Of a DNA stretch of 33,775 nucleotides, positions 22,960 through 30,713 are shown piece after piece. The stretch covers positions 1 to 33,775 of the forward strand of contig DAOUQG010000006.1 in NCBI GenBank assembly GCA_030625765.1, read 5' to 3'. The notes beneath the pieces were generated by a model. The model did not search any database, had not been told where the DNA came from, and saw only the letters and a list, made by a program, of their open reading frames with translations. The translations under genes and the position numbers were made by a program. Position 1 is the first letter of the stretch, and every line of letters starts with the position of its first letter. This DNA comes from Thermohalobacteraceae bacterium (GTDB taxonomy: Bacteria; Bacillota; Clostridia; Tissierellales; VENL01).

Positions 22960-25900
22960 ATGAAAAAAGGTATGATTAATGCAGCAATAAAAAATAGAAA
23001 GATTACAATTTTTACAATTATAGTCATTGCAATATCAGGATTGTTTAGTTATTACATAACACCTAAGCAGGAGGTTCCTGACATAAATGCCCCCGTTGCC
23101 ATAGTAACAACAATTTATCCTGGAGCATCTCCTGAGGATGTAGAGAAATTGGTAACAGCTAAAATAGAAAATGAAGTAGCAAATCTGAACGGATATGACT
23201 ACTCTTTTTCATATTCATATAATAGTATATCAATTGTATGTGTAAGACTAGATTATGGAACTGATGTTAAATCAGCATGGTCTGATCTTAGAAAACAAAT
23301 GGAGGATATCCAAGATAAGTTACCAAAAGAATGCTACAAAATAGATATCAATACAAATGTTGTAGAAACAGCAGGAATCATTGTTAGCCTCTCAGGTGAC
23401 AACTATTCTTATGAAAAGTTAACAAGTTACGCTGAAAATCTAAAGAAAGAGCTTTCAAAAATTGAGGGGATATCAAGATTTGATATTGATGGAGAGCAAG
23501 ACAAAGAAATCACTATTGAAATGAATATAGATAAGCTGAATTTTTACAAATTATCATTAAACGATATTGTAAATATTATCAAGTCACAAAACATAGAAAT
23601 TCCAAGTGGAACTATTGATGATGGCAAATCAAAAATTAATGTAAAATCAACAGGAACATTTACATCAATAGATGAAATAAGTGATGTTGTTATAGCGGTA
23701 TCAGATACAGATGGTACATTAGTTAGGTTAAGTGATATTGCAGATATAAGATACAGTTTAAAGAAATCAAATTATAAAGTAAAGCATAAAAATAAGAATG
23801 CTATTCTATTGACTGGATACTTTAAAGCTGATAGAAATATTTTAATCATTGGAAAAGATGTAGAAAAAAGACTTGACGAGCTTAAAAAACAGCTTCCAAA
23901 TGATATTAATGTTGAAAATGTACTATTTCAACCAGATGACGTACGTAAATCAGTTAATGATTTTATTATGAACTTAATAGAAGGGATTGTTTTTGTTGTT
24001 ATAGTAGTCTTTATTGGAATGGGTTTTAGAAATGCTGTAATAGTGTCCACAGCAATACCAATTTCAATATTATCAACAATTATCTGTATGAATTTATTGG
24101 GAATAAAGATACATCAGATTTCTATCTCATCTTTGATTGTAGCTTTAGGTATGCTTGTAGATAACGCAATAGTTGTGAGTGATGCAATACAAAATAGGAT
24201 AGACAATGATGAGGAAAAAATTTCAGCTTGTGTCAATGGAGTTAAAGAGGTAGCTATTCCTATACTAACATCTACACTTACGACTATAGGTGCTTTTACT
24301 CCGTTGTTATTATTATCATCAATAGCAGGGGAGTATATGTCAAGTTTACCAAAGATAATTATAATAGCTCTAACATCATCTTATTTAGTTGCAATATTTA
24401 TTACACCAACTATGGCATATATCTTTTTTAAGAAAAGTAAGAATAGAGATAAAAAATCAAAAACACGAAGATTTTTTGATTTTATGCTATCTCAAGGGCT
24501 GAAAAAAAAGAAAATAGTAATGTTTTTTATTATTATAGTTGTTGGTGCGACATCATTAATTTTTGGTAGGTTAGGACTTCAATTTTTCCCTAAGGCAGAC
24601 AAAGACGTTATTTATATAGATATAAGAACCGAACAAAATATTGACTTATATAATACGGAAGAACTAGTAAGTAAAGTATCGGAAATTTTAGATAACCAGC
24701 CAGAGATCATTAGCTATACTGCTGCAATAGGAAGTAGTTTGCCTAAGTTTTACAACACGGTTTTACATACAGCAAAATCTCCAGATGTAGCACAAATAAT
24801 AGTTAAATTAGATTTGGAAAAAAGCGATAGATTTATGAAAAACAGTGAAATTACAGATCATCTACAGGAAATATTCAATTCAGAGCTAATAGGTGGAACA
24901 GCAACTGTAAAACAATTAGAAATAGGGGAACCTATTGGGTCGCCAATTAGAGTAAGAATAACTGGGAATAGCTTTGAAAGACTAGGAGAAGTAAGTAAAG
25001 AAATACAAAATTATTTAGAAGATATTGATGGTACATTAAACGTAGAGAATGATTTTAGTGATAAGATTTATGAGTATAGTATTGATGTAGATTCTGATAT
25101 GGCAAGTTATTATGGTATATCTAAATACGATATTCAAAATGAAATGAGTATTGCCTTGAGAGGAAGAAAAGCATCTGTATTTAGAGAGAATGGAAAGGAA
25201 AGAGATATTATTGTAAAGGGTAATATTAGTTCAAAAGAGGAGCTGGAAAATCTAGCGATTAAATCTTCTTACACAAATAATAAAATAGTATTGAAGGCAA
25301 TATCAGATACAGTTTTAAGAGCTCAAATTCCAGTTATTAAAAAGTATGATAGAGATTTCGCTGTTATGGTTACTTGTGATGTAAAATCAGGTTATAGTCC
25401 TACAGATATTCAAAATGAATTAAACAACAAATTAGATAATATTGATATGACAGGTGTAAAAACAATTTTCGATGGTGAAAAGGAAAAAATAGCAGAAAAC
25501 TTTGGAAGTGTGGGAAATTCTGCAATATTTGCAGTTCTACTGATATATGTAATATTGCTAATACAATTCAAATCTTTTGTTCAACCTCTTATAATACTTT
25601 TAACGATACCATTGTCAGGTATAGGCTCAATATTTGGATTATATTTATTTAAACAGCCACTCTCGTTTACTGCGTTACTTGGAATGGTAAGCTTAATGGG
25701 TATAGTTGTAAATAATGCTATAGTGTTGCTGGATTATATTAATAATGCGAGAAATAACAGGAAATCCATAGATGAAGCATGCCTAGAAGCAACTAACAAG
25801 AGATTTAGGCCTATAATTCTAAGTACTACTACTACAGTTATAGGACTGACACCTTTAGCCTTCTCTGGGAGTGAAATATTTAGACCTATGGCAATATCAC

Positions 25901-26016
25901 TTATGTCAGGGTTGTTGGTTTCCACACTATTGACTCTAGTGATTATTCCAATAGTATATAGTATAGTAGAATCCCAATTTGAAAAGCATAGGGTAAGATA
26001 TAATAAAAATATCTAA
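22960..26016 (+). CDS. RND-family efflux permease (AcrB-like)
   Basis: A 1018-residue pump of the resistance-nodulation-division superfamily, driven by proton flow, that probably exports lipophilic compounds. It has the duplicated layout: N-terminal helix, large extracytoplasmic loop, helices 2-6, then the same again. Seen: YPGASPEDVEKLVT early in the porter domain, LGMLVDNAIVVSDAI in TM4 with Asp401-Asn402 where AcrB has Asp-Asp, and FTALLGMVSLMGIVVNNAIVLLDY and RFRPIILSTTTTVIGLTPLAF in the second half. The single acidic residue in TM4 occurs in other members of the family. RBS AGGAGGTGA is strong. Upstream adaptor and TetR genes make it a regulated efflux system. Confidence 0.93.
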   Translation: MKKGMINAAIKNRKITIFTIIVIAISGLFSYYITPKQEVPDINAPVAIVTTIYPGASPEDVEKLVTAKIENEVANLNGYDYSFSYSYNSISIVCVRLDYGTDVKSAWSDLRKQMEDIQDKLPKECYKIDINTNVVETAGIIVSLSGDNYSYEKLTSYAENLKKELSKIEGISRFDIDGEQDKEITIEMNIDKLNFYKLSLNDIVNIIKSQNIEIPSGTIDDGKSKINVKSTGTFTSIDEISDVVIAVSDTDGTLVRLSDIADIRYSLKKSNYKVKHKNKNAILLTGYFKADRNILIIGKDVEKRLDELKKQLPNDINVENVLFQPDDVRKSVNDFIMNLIEGIVFVVIVVFIGMGFRNAVIVSTAIPISILSTIICMNLLGIKIHQISISSLIVALGMLVDNAIVVSDAIQNRIDNDEEKISACVNGVKEVAIPILTSTLTTIGAFTPLLLLSSIAGEYMSSLPKIIIIALTSSYLVAIFITPTMAYIFFKKSKNRDKKSKTRRFFDFMLSQGLKKKKIVMFFIIIVVGATSLIFGRLGLQFFPKADKDVIYIDIRTEQNIDLYNTEELVSKVSEILDNQPEIISYTAAIGSSLPKFYNTVLHTAKSPDVAQIIVKLDLEKSDRFMKNSEITDHLQEIFNSELIGGTATVKQLEIGEPIGSPIRVRITGNSFERLGEVSKEIQNYLEDIDGTLNVENDFSDKIYEYSIDVDSDMASYYGISKYDIQNEMSIALRGRKASVFRENGKERDIIVKGNISSKEELENLAIKSSYTNNKIVLKAISDTVLRAQIPVIKKYDRDFAVMVTCDVKSGYSPTDIQNELNNKLDNIDMTGVKTIFDGEKEKIAENFGSVGNSAIFAVLLIYVILLIQFKSFVQPLIILLTIPLSGIGSIFGLYLFKQPLSFTALLGMVSLMGIVVNNAIVLLDYINNARNNRKSIDEACLEATNKRFRPIILSTTTTVIGLTPLAFSGSEIFRPMAISLMSGLLVSTLLTLVIIPIVYSIVESQFEKHRVRYNKNI

Positions 26017-26027
26017 ACTATAATTAT

Positions 26028-26058
26028 AAGATGTTCAGAATATGAGCATCTTTTTTTA
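26028..26058 (+). terminator. Rho-independent terminator after the RND pump
   Basis: AAGATGTTCA and TGAGCATCTT form a 10-bp stem with one G-T pair and a 5-nt loop, followed by TTTTTT. Confidence 0.85.
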
Positions 26059-26130
26059 TTAGTAAATTTTAAAGGATATTAGTTAATAATGAAGAACTCC
26101 TATAAAGAAAACTTGTGAGGAGGCTAGAAA

Positions 26131-26952
26131 ATGAAAAGAAAAGATGTTGTTTTGGTTATAGGTATTATAATACTAATATTTTTAAATTTCAGGACAAATA
26201 GTAATTTAGAAAAAATGAAAAAAGATTTAACTAGGGATATAAATGATGCGAGTAGACTGATAGATGAGCTTAGAAGAAATATTAACTATGATATTAACGA
26301 AATGATGCAGGAGCAAGAATGGATAATAAACAAAGATTATAAAATACTCGATATTGATAAAAATTTTGAAAATGCAAAGGTACTTATTAATTGGAGTTTA
26401 AGAGAAAATTATAAAGACGCACAAGTAAGTATAGTCTATGGAGAAAAAGTAGAAGGTACAGATGATGTAGCTGAATGGAAAAAGAAAGAAGCAACTAAGC
26501 TGAATGGTCTAAATTACCAAGTTGAATTAGATTTATCACCAAAAAATAATTATGCATTTATTATCGAGTCAGATAGCGATGAGCAAATAAAAAATGATAA
26601 TCTTATGGATTTGGATTTAGGTTTTAGGGTTAACAATAGAGTGTATATAAGGGAGAGCGGATGGGGATATGGTCCTTCGAATAAAGAACTTGAATGGGAT
26701 GTAACGATAGAAAATGATTACTTAGGAGTAGAGGGATTAAAAGTTAAATCTATAAAAGCTAATATATATATTAATGATGAATTAATTGAAACAAAAGAAA
26801 TATTTTCAGAGTTAGATATCAAAGATGATAAGCAAAAAGAATATATTACGTATAGCCAAAAGAATATTAAGGATGATAACGATAAATTTATTGTTGAATT
26901 TGATATAGAAGATAGACTAGGAAATATATATAAATTGAGAAATGAGCATTAA
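26131..26952 (+). CDS. Membrane-anchored extracytoplasmic protein of unknown function
   Basis: A 273-residue protein I do not recognise. Residues 6-20 (VVLVIGIIILIFLNF) form a single membrane anchor, followed by a coiled-coil-like stretch (about 24-60, SNLEKMKKDLTRDINDASRLIDELRRN). The remainder is rich in short strands and acidic residues: AKVLINWSLRENYKDAQVSIVYG, YAFIIESDSDEQ, ELEWDVTIENDY. It ends EFDIEDRLGNIYKLRN, which recalls a beta-sandwich (Ig-like) layout. The orientation is probably N-in, body outside. GAGGAGG precedes the ATG. It stands alone, after the pump terminator and before an aminotransferase gene. No function is assigned. Confidence 0.7.
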   Translation: MKRKDVVLVIGIIILIFLNFRTNSNLEKMKKDLTRDINDASRLIDELRRNINYDINEMMQEQEWIINKDYKILDIDKNFENAKVLINWSLRENYKDAQVSIVYGEKVEGTDDVAEWKKKEATKLNGLNYQVELDLSPKNNYAFIIESDSDEQIKNDNLMDLDLGFRVNNRVYIRESGWGYGPSNKELEWDVTIENDYLGVEGLKVKSIKANIYINDELIETKEIFSELDIKDDKQKEYITYSQKNIKDDNDKFIVEFDIEDRLGNIYKLRNEH

Positions 26953-27042
26953 GAAAAAAGTGAAATAATATCTAATTGTAATAATAAAATAAATAATATA
27001 TACTTATAGTTGATTGATGTAAGCTATATACGAGGTGATGAA

Positions 27043-27885
27043 ATGATAAACGAAGCAATATTAGATTATTATATTTTAAATGGAGTATTATATCCAAATA
27101 ATAAGTGTGAAGTTGATAAAATCACAGCCCCTTCTATTTATGAGGTTATTAGAATAATAGATGGAGTTCCACTATTTAAAGAAGAACATTTAGAAAGAAT
27201 GAGAAAATCAGCAAAACTATTGGGATATCAAATGATTAAGACAGACAGAGAGATATCAGATGAAATAAATAGGCTAATAAGAGCAAATAAGTGTTTGAAT
27301 TTGAATATAAAGCTAATTTGTAGTAACCTTGACGAAGATAATCAGACTTTTTTAATGTATTTTATAGAAAGTCATTATCCACAAAAGATGATATACGAAA
27401 ATGGAATCAATACTATATTATTTAACTCAGAGAGAAAAAACCCTAATGTGAAGCTTAGAAATGTAGACTTAAGAAGTATGATAAATAGTGAGTTGAAAAG
27501 AGAAGATGCTTATGAAGCATTATTAGTAAATGAAAACGAAAATATTACAGAGGGTAGCCGGTCAAATATTTTTTTTGTAAAAGATGATAAGGTTTACACT
27601 GCGCCATCTGGAGAAGTTTTGCTGGGTGTAACTAGAAATAAGATTTTAAATGCATGTGAGAGTTTAGCCATTAAGGTTTTTGAAGATCATATTCATATTA
27701 ATCAACTAGATGAATTTGATGGAGCGTTTATGACAGGAACATCTGTTGATGTATTACCTATAACTACTATTGATAATAGTAGATTTGATTCAGTAAATAA
27801 TAACATTATAATAAATATCAGTAAGGAATATTTGAAGTATGTGAAAGAGTATATAGAAGCAAGAAAAGATCAACTGGAGGGATAA
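27043..27885 (+). CDS. Class IV PLP aminotransferase-like enzyme
   Basis: A 280-residue fold-type IV PLP protein, the group of branched-chain aminotransferase, D-amino acid aminotransferase and aminodeoxychorismate lyase. PLP-site signatures: NVKLRNVDLRSMIN with the likely Schiff-base Lys137, EALLVNENENITEGSRSNIFFVK, GVTRNKIL and GAFMTGTSVDVLPI. ATG 27043 has GAGGTGAT upstream; the track's TTG start at 27010 has none. The substrate cannot be set; the length (about 280) fits the D-amino acid / lyase branch better than IlvE (about 300 or more). The next gene starts 3 bases after its stop, so they form an operon. Confidence 0.88.
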   Translation: MINEAILDYYILNGVLYPNNKCEVDKITAPSIYEVIRIIDGVPLFKEEHLERMRKSAKLLGYQMIKTDREISDEINRLIRANKCLNLNIKLICSNLDEDNQTFLMYFIESHYPQKMIYENGINTILFNSERKNPNVKLRNVDLRSMINSELKREDAYEALLVNENENITEGSRSNIFFVKDDKVYTAPSGEVLLGVTRNKILNACESLAIKVFEDHIHINQLDEFDGAFMTGTSVDVLPITTIDNSRFDSVNNNIIINISKEYLKYVKEYIEARKDQLEG

Positions 27886-27888
27886 AAC

Positions 27889-28299
27889 ATGCTTAAAGAA
27901 TTACTTAGCAAAAAATATATTGAAGAACCTCAGTTAAATTGTGCACAAAAAATACTATATTCTTCAAATGATGCTTATAATCTAGGATTAGATAGTGAAG
28001 CCTTGAAGTTGGTTGCAGGTTTTGGCGGAGGAATGGCAATTGAAAGTGTTTGTGGAGCTTTGACTGGAGGAATAATGGTTTTAGGTAAGCTTTTTCATCC
28101 AAGTAATGTAGAAGAGAAAGAGAGACTTGCTCAAATAACTAAAGATTTTTTTGAGGTATATAAGAATGAAATGGGAGAAATAAATTGCGCTCCACTAAAA
28201 GATAAATATAGAACCGAAGAAACTAAGTGCAATGACGTAATTATTAAGGCTGCAGAAGTGTTAGAAACAATAATAGAAAAAAATAGAAAAAATATATAA
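27889..28299 (+). CDS. C_GCAxxG_C_C family redox-type protein
   Basis: A 136-residue protein of the C_GCAxxG_C_C family, named for its cysteine pattern. Here the cysteines are Cys18 (LNCAQ), Cys55 in SVCGALTGG, Cys100 (INCAPL) and Cys114 (TKCND). Members are thought to bind metal or take part in redox chemistry, sometimes as a split-soret-like or oxidoreductase-associated domain; the exact role is unknown. AFGGG-like glycine run (AGFGGGMA) precedes the second Cys. GGAGGG lies before the ATG. It is coupled to the aminotransferase gene. The micro-ORF locus starts 16 bases after its stop. Confidence 0.88.
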   Translation: MLKELLSKKYIEEPQLNCAQKILYSSNDAYNLGLDSEALKLVAGFGGGMAIESVCGALTGGIMVLGKLFHPSNVEEKERLAQITKDFFEVYKNEMGEINCAPLKDKYRTEETKCNDVIIKAAEVLETIIEKNRKNI

Positions 28300-28315
28300 A
28301 AATTTTAAAAAAGTA

Positions 28316-28344
28316 TTGCATAAAAAAATTAAAGGTGTTATAAT
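28316..28344 (+). promoter_or_regulatory. Strong sigma-A promoter of the micro-ORF locus
   Basis: TTGCAT and TATAAT are exactly 17 bases apart. Transcription should start near 28351. It is the only good promoter seen ahead of the hairpin leader and the micro-ORF array. Confidence 0.65.
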
Positions 28345-28399
28345 GATAGCTGTTAGCAATAAAAGGAAAAAACACATTATAAAAAGGAGGCTGTACAGA

Positions 28400-28486
28400 A
28401 TGATTTTATTTGGAAATGATAAAGTCTTTAAAACAATTAAATTTAATGAAACAAGTTACAGCCTGAGATTAGGTTTTTGCATATAA
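28400..28486 (+). CDS. Leader micro-ORF (28 residues)
   Basis: Too short for the ORF track. It encodes 28 residues starting MILFGNDKVFKTIKF and ending LRLGFCI. AAAGGAGG lies 9 bases before the ATG, about 50 bases after the predicted transcript start. AGGCTGTA (28388-28395), which includes part of the RBS, is the exact reverse complement of TACAGCCT (28457-28464) inside the ORF, so the RBS could be hidden by pairing. The N-terminal layout (M-hydrophobic-F...V..I.F) faintly recalls the first array peptide at 28850, but the conserved core is absent. It may be a leader peptide or a decayed member. Confidence 0.45.
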   Translation: MILFGNDKVFKTIKFNETSYSLRLGFCI

Positions 28487-28555
28487 TTTAGATAATAGCT
28501 TTTTTATAAGTTTTTATAAATGTTAGTTATGTTTGAATTTAATTATAGAAATCTT

Positions 28556-28584
28556 GTCGCAGGCTGTGGAGTCTGCGACTTTTA
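28556..28584 (+). promoter_or_regulatory. Leader hairpin 1
   Basis: GTCGCAGGC pairs with GTCTGCGAC (one G-T) over 9 bp with loop TGTGGA, then TTTTAT. It looks like a weak terminator. Its right arm CTGCGAC is also the exact complement of the left arm of hairpin 2. Confidence 0.65.
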
Positions 28585-28693
28585 TATTTTGATATAAATC
28601 AACAGGTGATTATCTTATACATATTTCAAACAGGTTCTAATATAGATTATAAGACAGGTTAAATGTGTGTATTTAGAATAATTATTTGAATAA

Positions 28694-28720
28694 GTCGCAG
28701 GTATTTTACCTGCGTTTTTT
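28694..28720 (+). terminator. Leader hairpin 2, Rho-independent terminator
   Basis: CGCAGGTA pairs with TACCTGCG, followed directly by TTTTTT. Its right part CTGCGTTTT (28710-28718) is the exact complement of AAAACGCAG in hairpin 3. Confidence 0.75.
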
Positions 28721-28783
28721 ATGTCATAAAGTATAAATAGCCATTTGTTAATAGGGTATGTCATGTTTAATTAACGATATGAT

Positions 28784-28814
28784 AAAACGCAGACTAAAGA
28801 AGTTTGCGTTTTTT
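28784..28814 (+). terminator. Leader hairpin 3, terminator directly before the array
   Basis: AAAACGCAGAC pairs with GTTTGCGTTTT over 11 bp (one G-T), then TTTTA. Only 35 bases separate it from the first array start, too few for a new promoter, so the array must be reached by read-through: an attenuator layout. Confidence 0.75.
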
Positions 28815-28849
28815 ATTTTAATAAAAAAGTTTAAAAGGAGGTGAGAAAT

Positions 28850-28951
28850 ATGCTATTAATATTTGATGCTAATGTTCAAGTTGTTAATTTTAAGTCTCAA
28901 AAAAGAGATATAGGTTTAGAAGAGTACAGAAGACATGAATACAGAAAGTAA
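28850..28951 (+). CDS. Array micro-protein 1 (33 residues)
   Basis: First of five tandem related micro-ORFs, absent from the ORF track because of length. It begins MLLIFDANVQVV and carries the family core SQKRDIGLEEYRRHEYRK. RBS AGGAGGTGAG is 7 bases before the ATG. The variable N-terminal half is hydrophobic, with a charged, amphipathic, probably helical C-terminal half. No signal peptide or membrane segment is seen. It does not match a family I know. Confidence 0.75.
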   Translation: MLLIFDANVQVVNFKSQKRDIGLEEYRRHEYRK

Positions 28952-28989
28952 GTGTGAAGTAGAAAATAGAATTTGAGGAGGTGAGAGAT

Positions 28990-29100
28990 ATGCTATACAC
29001 ATTTAATGAAATAAAGAATAAGTTAAAGTTTGAAAGTCAAAAAAAGGACAATGGGCTAGAAATATATCGCAAGCTTGAGTATCGTAGAGACATAAAATAA
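28990..29100 (+). CDS. Array micro-protein 2 (36 residues)
   Basis: Begins MLYTFNEIKNKLKF, then the core SQKKDNGLEIYRKLEYRRDIK, 11 residues of it identical in position to array member 1. The RBS GAGGAGGTGAGAGATATG is almost the same as that of member 1, so the duplicated unit includes its translation signal. It lies 38 bases after member 1, with no promoter or terminator between them. Function unknown; conservation of the core while the N-terminal half varies argues for selection on the peptide. Confidence 0.75.
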   Translation: MLYTFNEIKNKLKFESQKKDNGLEIYRKLEYRRDIK

Positions 29101-29123
29101 GTAAGTCAGTAAGAGGTGATAAT

Positions 29124-29225
29124 ATGACATTAACATACCAAGATATGATGAAAAAAATGGGTCTAAAAGGACAAAAAAGAGATGTAGGATTAGAAGAATA
29201 TGTAAACACAGGTCACAGGAGGTGA
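29124..29225 (+). CDS. Array micro-protein 3 (33 residues)
   Basis: Begins MTLTYQDMMKKMGLKG and has the core QKRDVGLEEYVNTGHRR; the usual EYR end is changed to GHR. RBS AAGAGGTGAT. The last codons (AGG AGG TGA) double as the RBS of member 4, whose ATG lies 5 bases after this stop, so translation of the two should be coupled. Confidence 0.75.
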   Translation: MTLTYQDMMKKMGLKGQKRDVGLEEYVNTGHRR

Positions 29226-29230
29226 TGAAA

Positions 29231-29335
29231 ATGATGCAGCTATTTGAAACTAGTATAGAGAGTATAAGATTAACAGAACAAAAGAGAGATAGAGGATTAG
29301 AAGAGTACTTAAAGATGGAATATAAAAGGATATAA
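29231..29335 (+). CDS. Array micro-protein 4 (34 residues)
   Basis: Begins MMQLFETSIESIRLTE and carries QKRDRGLEEYLKMEYKRI, the fullest match to the core. AGGAGGTGATG, inside the end of member 3, is its RBS; ATG 29231 or 29234 could serve. Cytosolic, charged, no export signal. Confidence 0.75.
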   Translation: MMQLFETSIESIRLTEQKRDRGLEEYLKMEYKRI

Positions 29336-29371
29336 ATGAACAACAAAATAAATGTTTAAAGGAGAATAAAA

Positions 29372-29458
29372 ATGTATGATGTAATAGAAGGATATGATTT
29401 GATGAAAGGTTTAGGACTTGAACAGTTTATAAGATTGGAATTTAGGCATTACACATAA
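29372..29458 (+). CDS. Array micro-protein 5 (28 residues, diverged)
   Basis: Begins MYDVIEGYDLMKG and keeps the second half of the core as LGLEQFIRLEFRHYT; the QKRD part is lost. AAAGGAG lies 8 bases before the ATG. Shorter and more diverged than the others, it is the last member; a large stem-loop follows 32 bases later. Confidence 0.65.
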   Translation: MYDVIEGYDLMKGLGLEQFIRLEFRHYT

Positions 29459-29490
29459 CAAAGCTCTAAAACATAAACATGAGTTAAATA

Positions 29491-29546
29491 ACTGATTGCA
29501 TTTACTTTGTTTGGTTCATGCAAGGAACATAGCAAATGCAATCAGT
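29491..29546. repeat. 13-bp perfect stem closing the micro-ORF locus
   Basis: ACTGATTGCATTT and AAATGCAATCAGT pair perfectly across a 30-nt loop that holds a small inner GTTC / GAAC stem. There is no T-run after it, so it is not a classic terminator; it may be a 3' stabilising structure, a small RNA element or a protein site. Confidence 0.6.
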
Positions 29547-29653
29547 CTTATCTATAATTTTCAAATCTAATATTAATAGGTTATCAAAGGATTTAAAATC
29601 GTAATTAGATTAATATAAAAATATAGTTCAAATAGATTTTAGGAGTTGATTTT

Positions 29654-30574
29654 ATGGAAGAAATTTTTAGAAAATACAATGATTGTGAGCATTATTTAAA
29701 GATAAGAGATTTTATAGTATCTACATACAAAATATTTAATAGACCTTATAACTGGTTGATTGAGCGATGGAATTTTTGTCGTCATTATGTTGTTGTTATG
29801 CATTCAAATACTAAGGAATGGGAAGATACAATTGGTATTTGGGAAGATATTAATGGAAACATTTTAGCAGTTGTTCACTCCGAAGGCGAGGAGAGTGGAG
29901 AAGTCTTTTTTGAGGTTGGAACAACTAATATCACAAAAGATTTATTAGAAGAAATGTTCGAGTTTGCTGAAAACAACCTTTCTATCAAGAAAAATTGCAA
30001 GCAATTTATCCAATTGCGTATACCAGACTGTGATAAACAACGTGAGCATATTGCAGCAAGCAGAGGATATGAAAAGCTATCTTGGAGTGAAACTACTTCA
30101 GTAATTTCTATTGAGGATAGACAAGAAGGGAGATTGCCCAAGGGTTTTACTATAAAAGAAGGATCTGATTTAAGTGATGAAGTAAAGGGAGAAGCACATG
30201 CTAAGGCATTTGGGTATTTTGATAATAAAGAGCATGCAGAAAAATCACCCTCAGCGTATAACTTGATAAAAAAAGCACCAGATTATAGATCGGATTTAGA
30301 TCTTTATGTTATTTCTGAATCAGGCGAAGTGGCTTCATTCTGTACTATGTGGTTTGATGAAACTAATAAAATTGGAATTCTTGAGCCTGTTGGGACTAAT
30401 CCAAATTATAGAAAAATGGGGTTAGGGCGAGCTGTTATTGGAGAGGCACTTAGACGAATTGCATTAGAGGGTGCAACAAAAGCTTATGTTGGTTCAGCAC
30501 AGGATTTCTATACTTCAATAGGGTTTCAAAAAGAATATAAGTATAATGTATGGGAAAAGGTTTTGAATGAATAA
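29654..30574 (+). CDS. GNAT-family N-acetyltransferase (two-domain)
   Basis: A 306-residue protein with two GNAT-like halves. The C-terminal half (about 165-306) has the acetyl-CoA loop VGTNPNYRKMGLGRAVIGEALRR and the end YVGSAQDFYTSIGFQKEYKYNVWEK, a standard GNAT finish. The N-terminal half (1-150) has a weaker fold trace, DTIGIWEDINGNILAVVHSE and AASRGYEKLSW, and lacks the R-x-x-G-x-G loop, so it is probably inactive for CoA binding. RBS GGAGTTG precedes ATG 29654. The substrate is unknown. It shares a direction with the M29 and GNAT-fusion genes downstream. Confidence 0.87.
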   Translation: MEEIFRKYNDCEHYLKIRDFIVSTYKIFNRPYNWLIERWNFCRHYVVVMHSNTKEWEDTIGIWEDINGNILAVVHSEGEESGEVFFEVGTTNITKDLLEEMFEFAENNLSIKKNCKQFIQLRIPDCDKQREHIAASRGYEKLSWSETTSVISIEDRQEGRLPKGFTIKEGSDLSDEVKGEAHAKAFGYFDNKEHAEKSPSAYNLIKKAPDYRSDLDLYVISESGEVASFCTMWFDETNKIGILEPVGTNPNYRKMGLGRAVIGEALRRIALEGATKAYVGSAQDFYTSIGFQKEYKYNVWEKVLNE

Positions 30575-30713
30575 GGATAAAGTAAAGTTAATATATAGTT
30601 TAGTGATATAACATATAAATTCATCAAAGAAGATGAGAACAAAGATTATTGTTTTGTCACACATACAACTATATGTAAAAAATAAAAAAATCATATTTAA
30701 GGAGGAACAAATA

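Noticed and set aside
28529-28597. 22-codon ORF across leader hairpin 1 with a CGVC motif
   Set aside because: No RBS, and the sequence is explained by the hairpin.
28850-29458. CRISPR or direct-repeat array reading of the micro-ORF region
   Set aside because: Repeat units differ in length and sequence outside the coding core, and conservation follows the reading frame rather than fixed DNA repeats.
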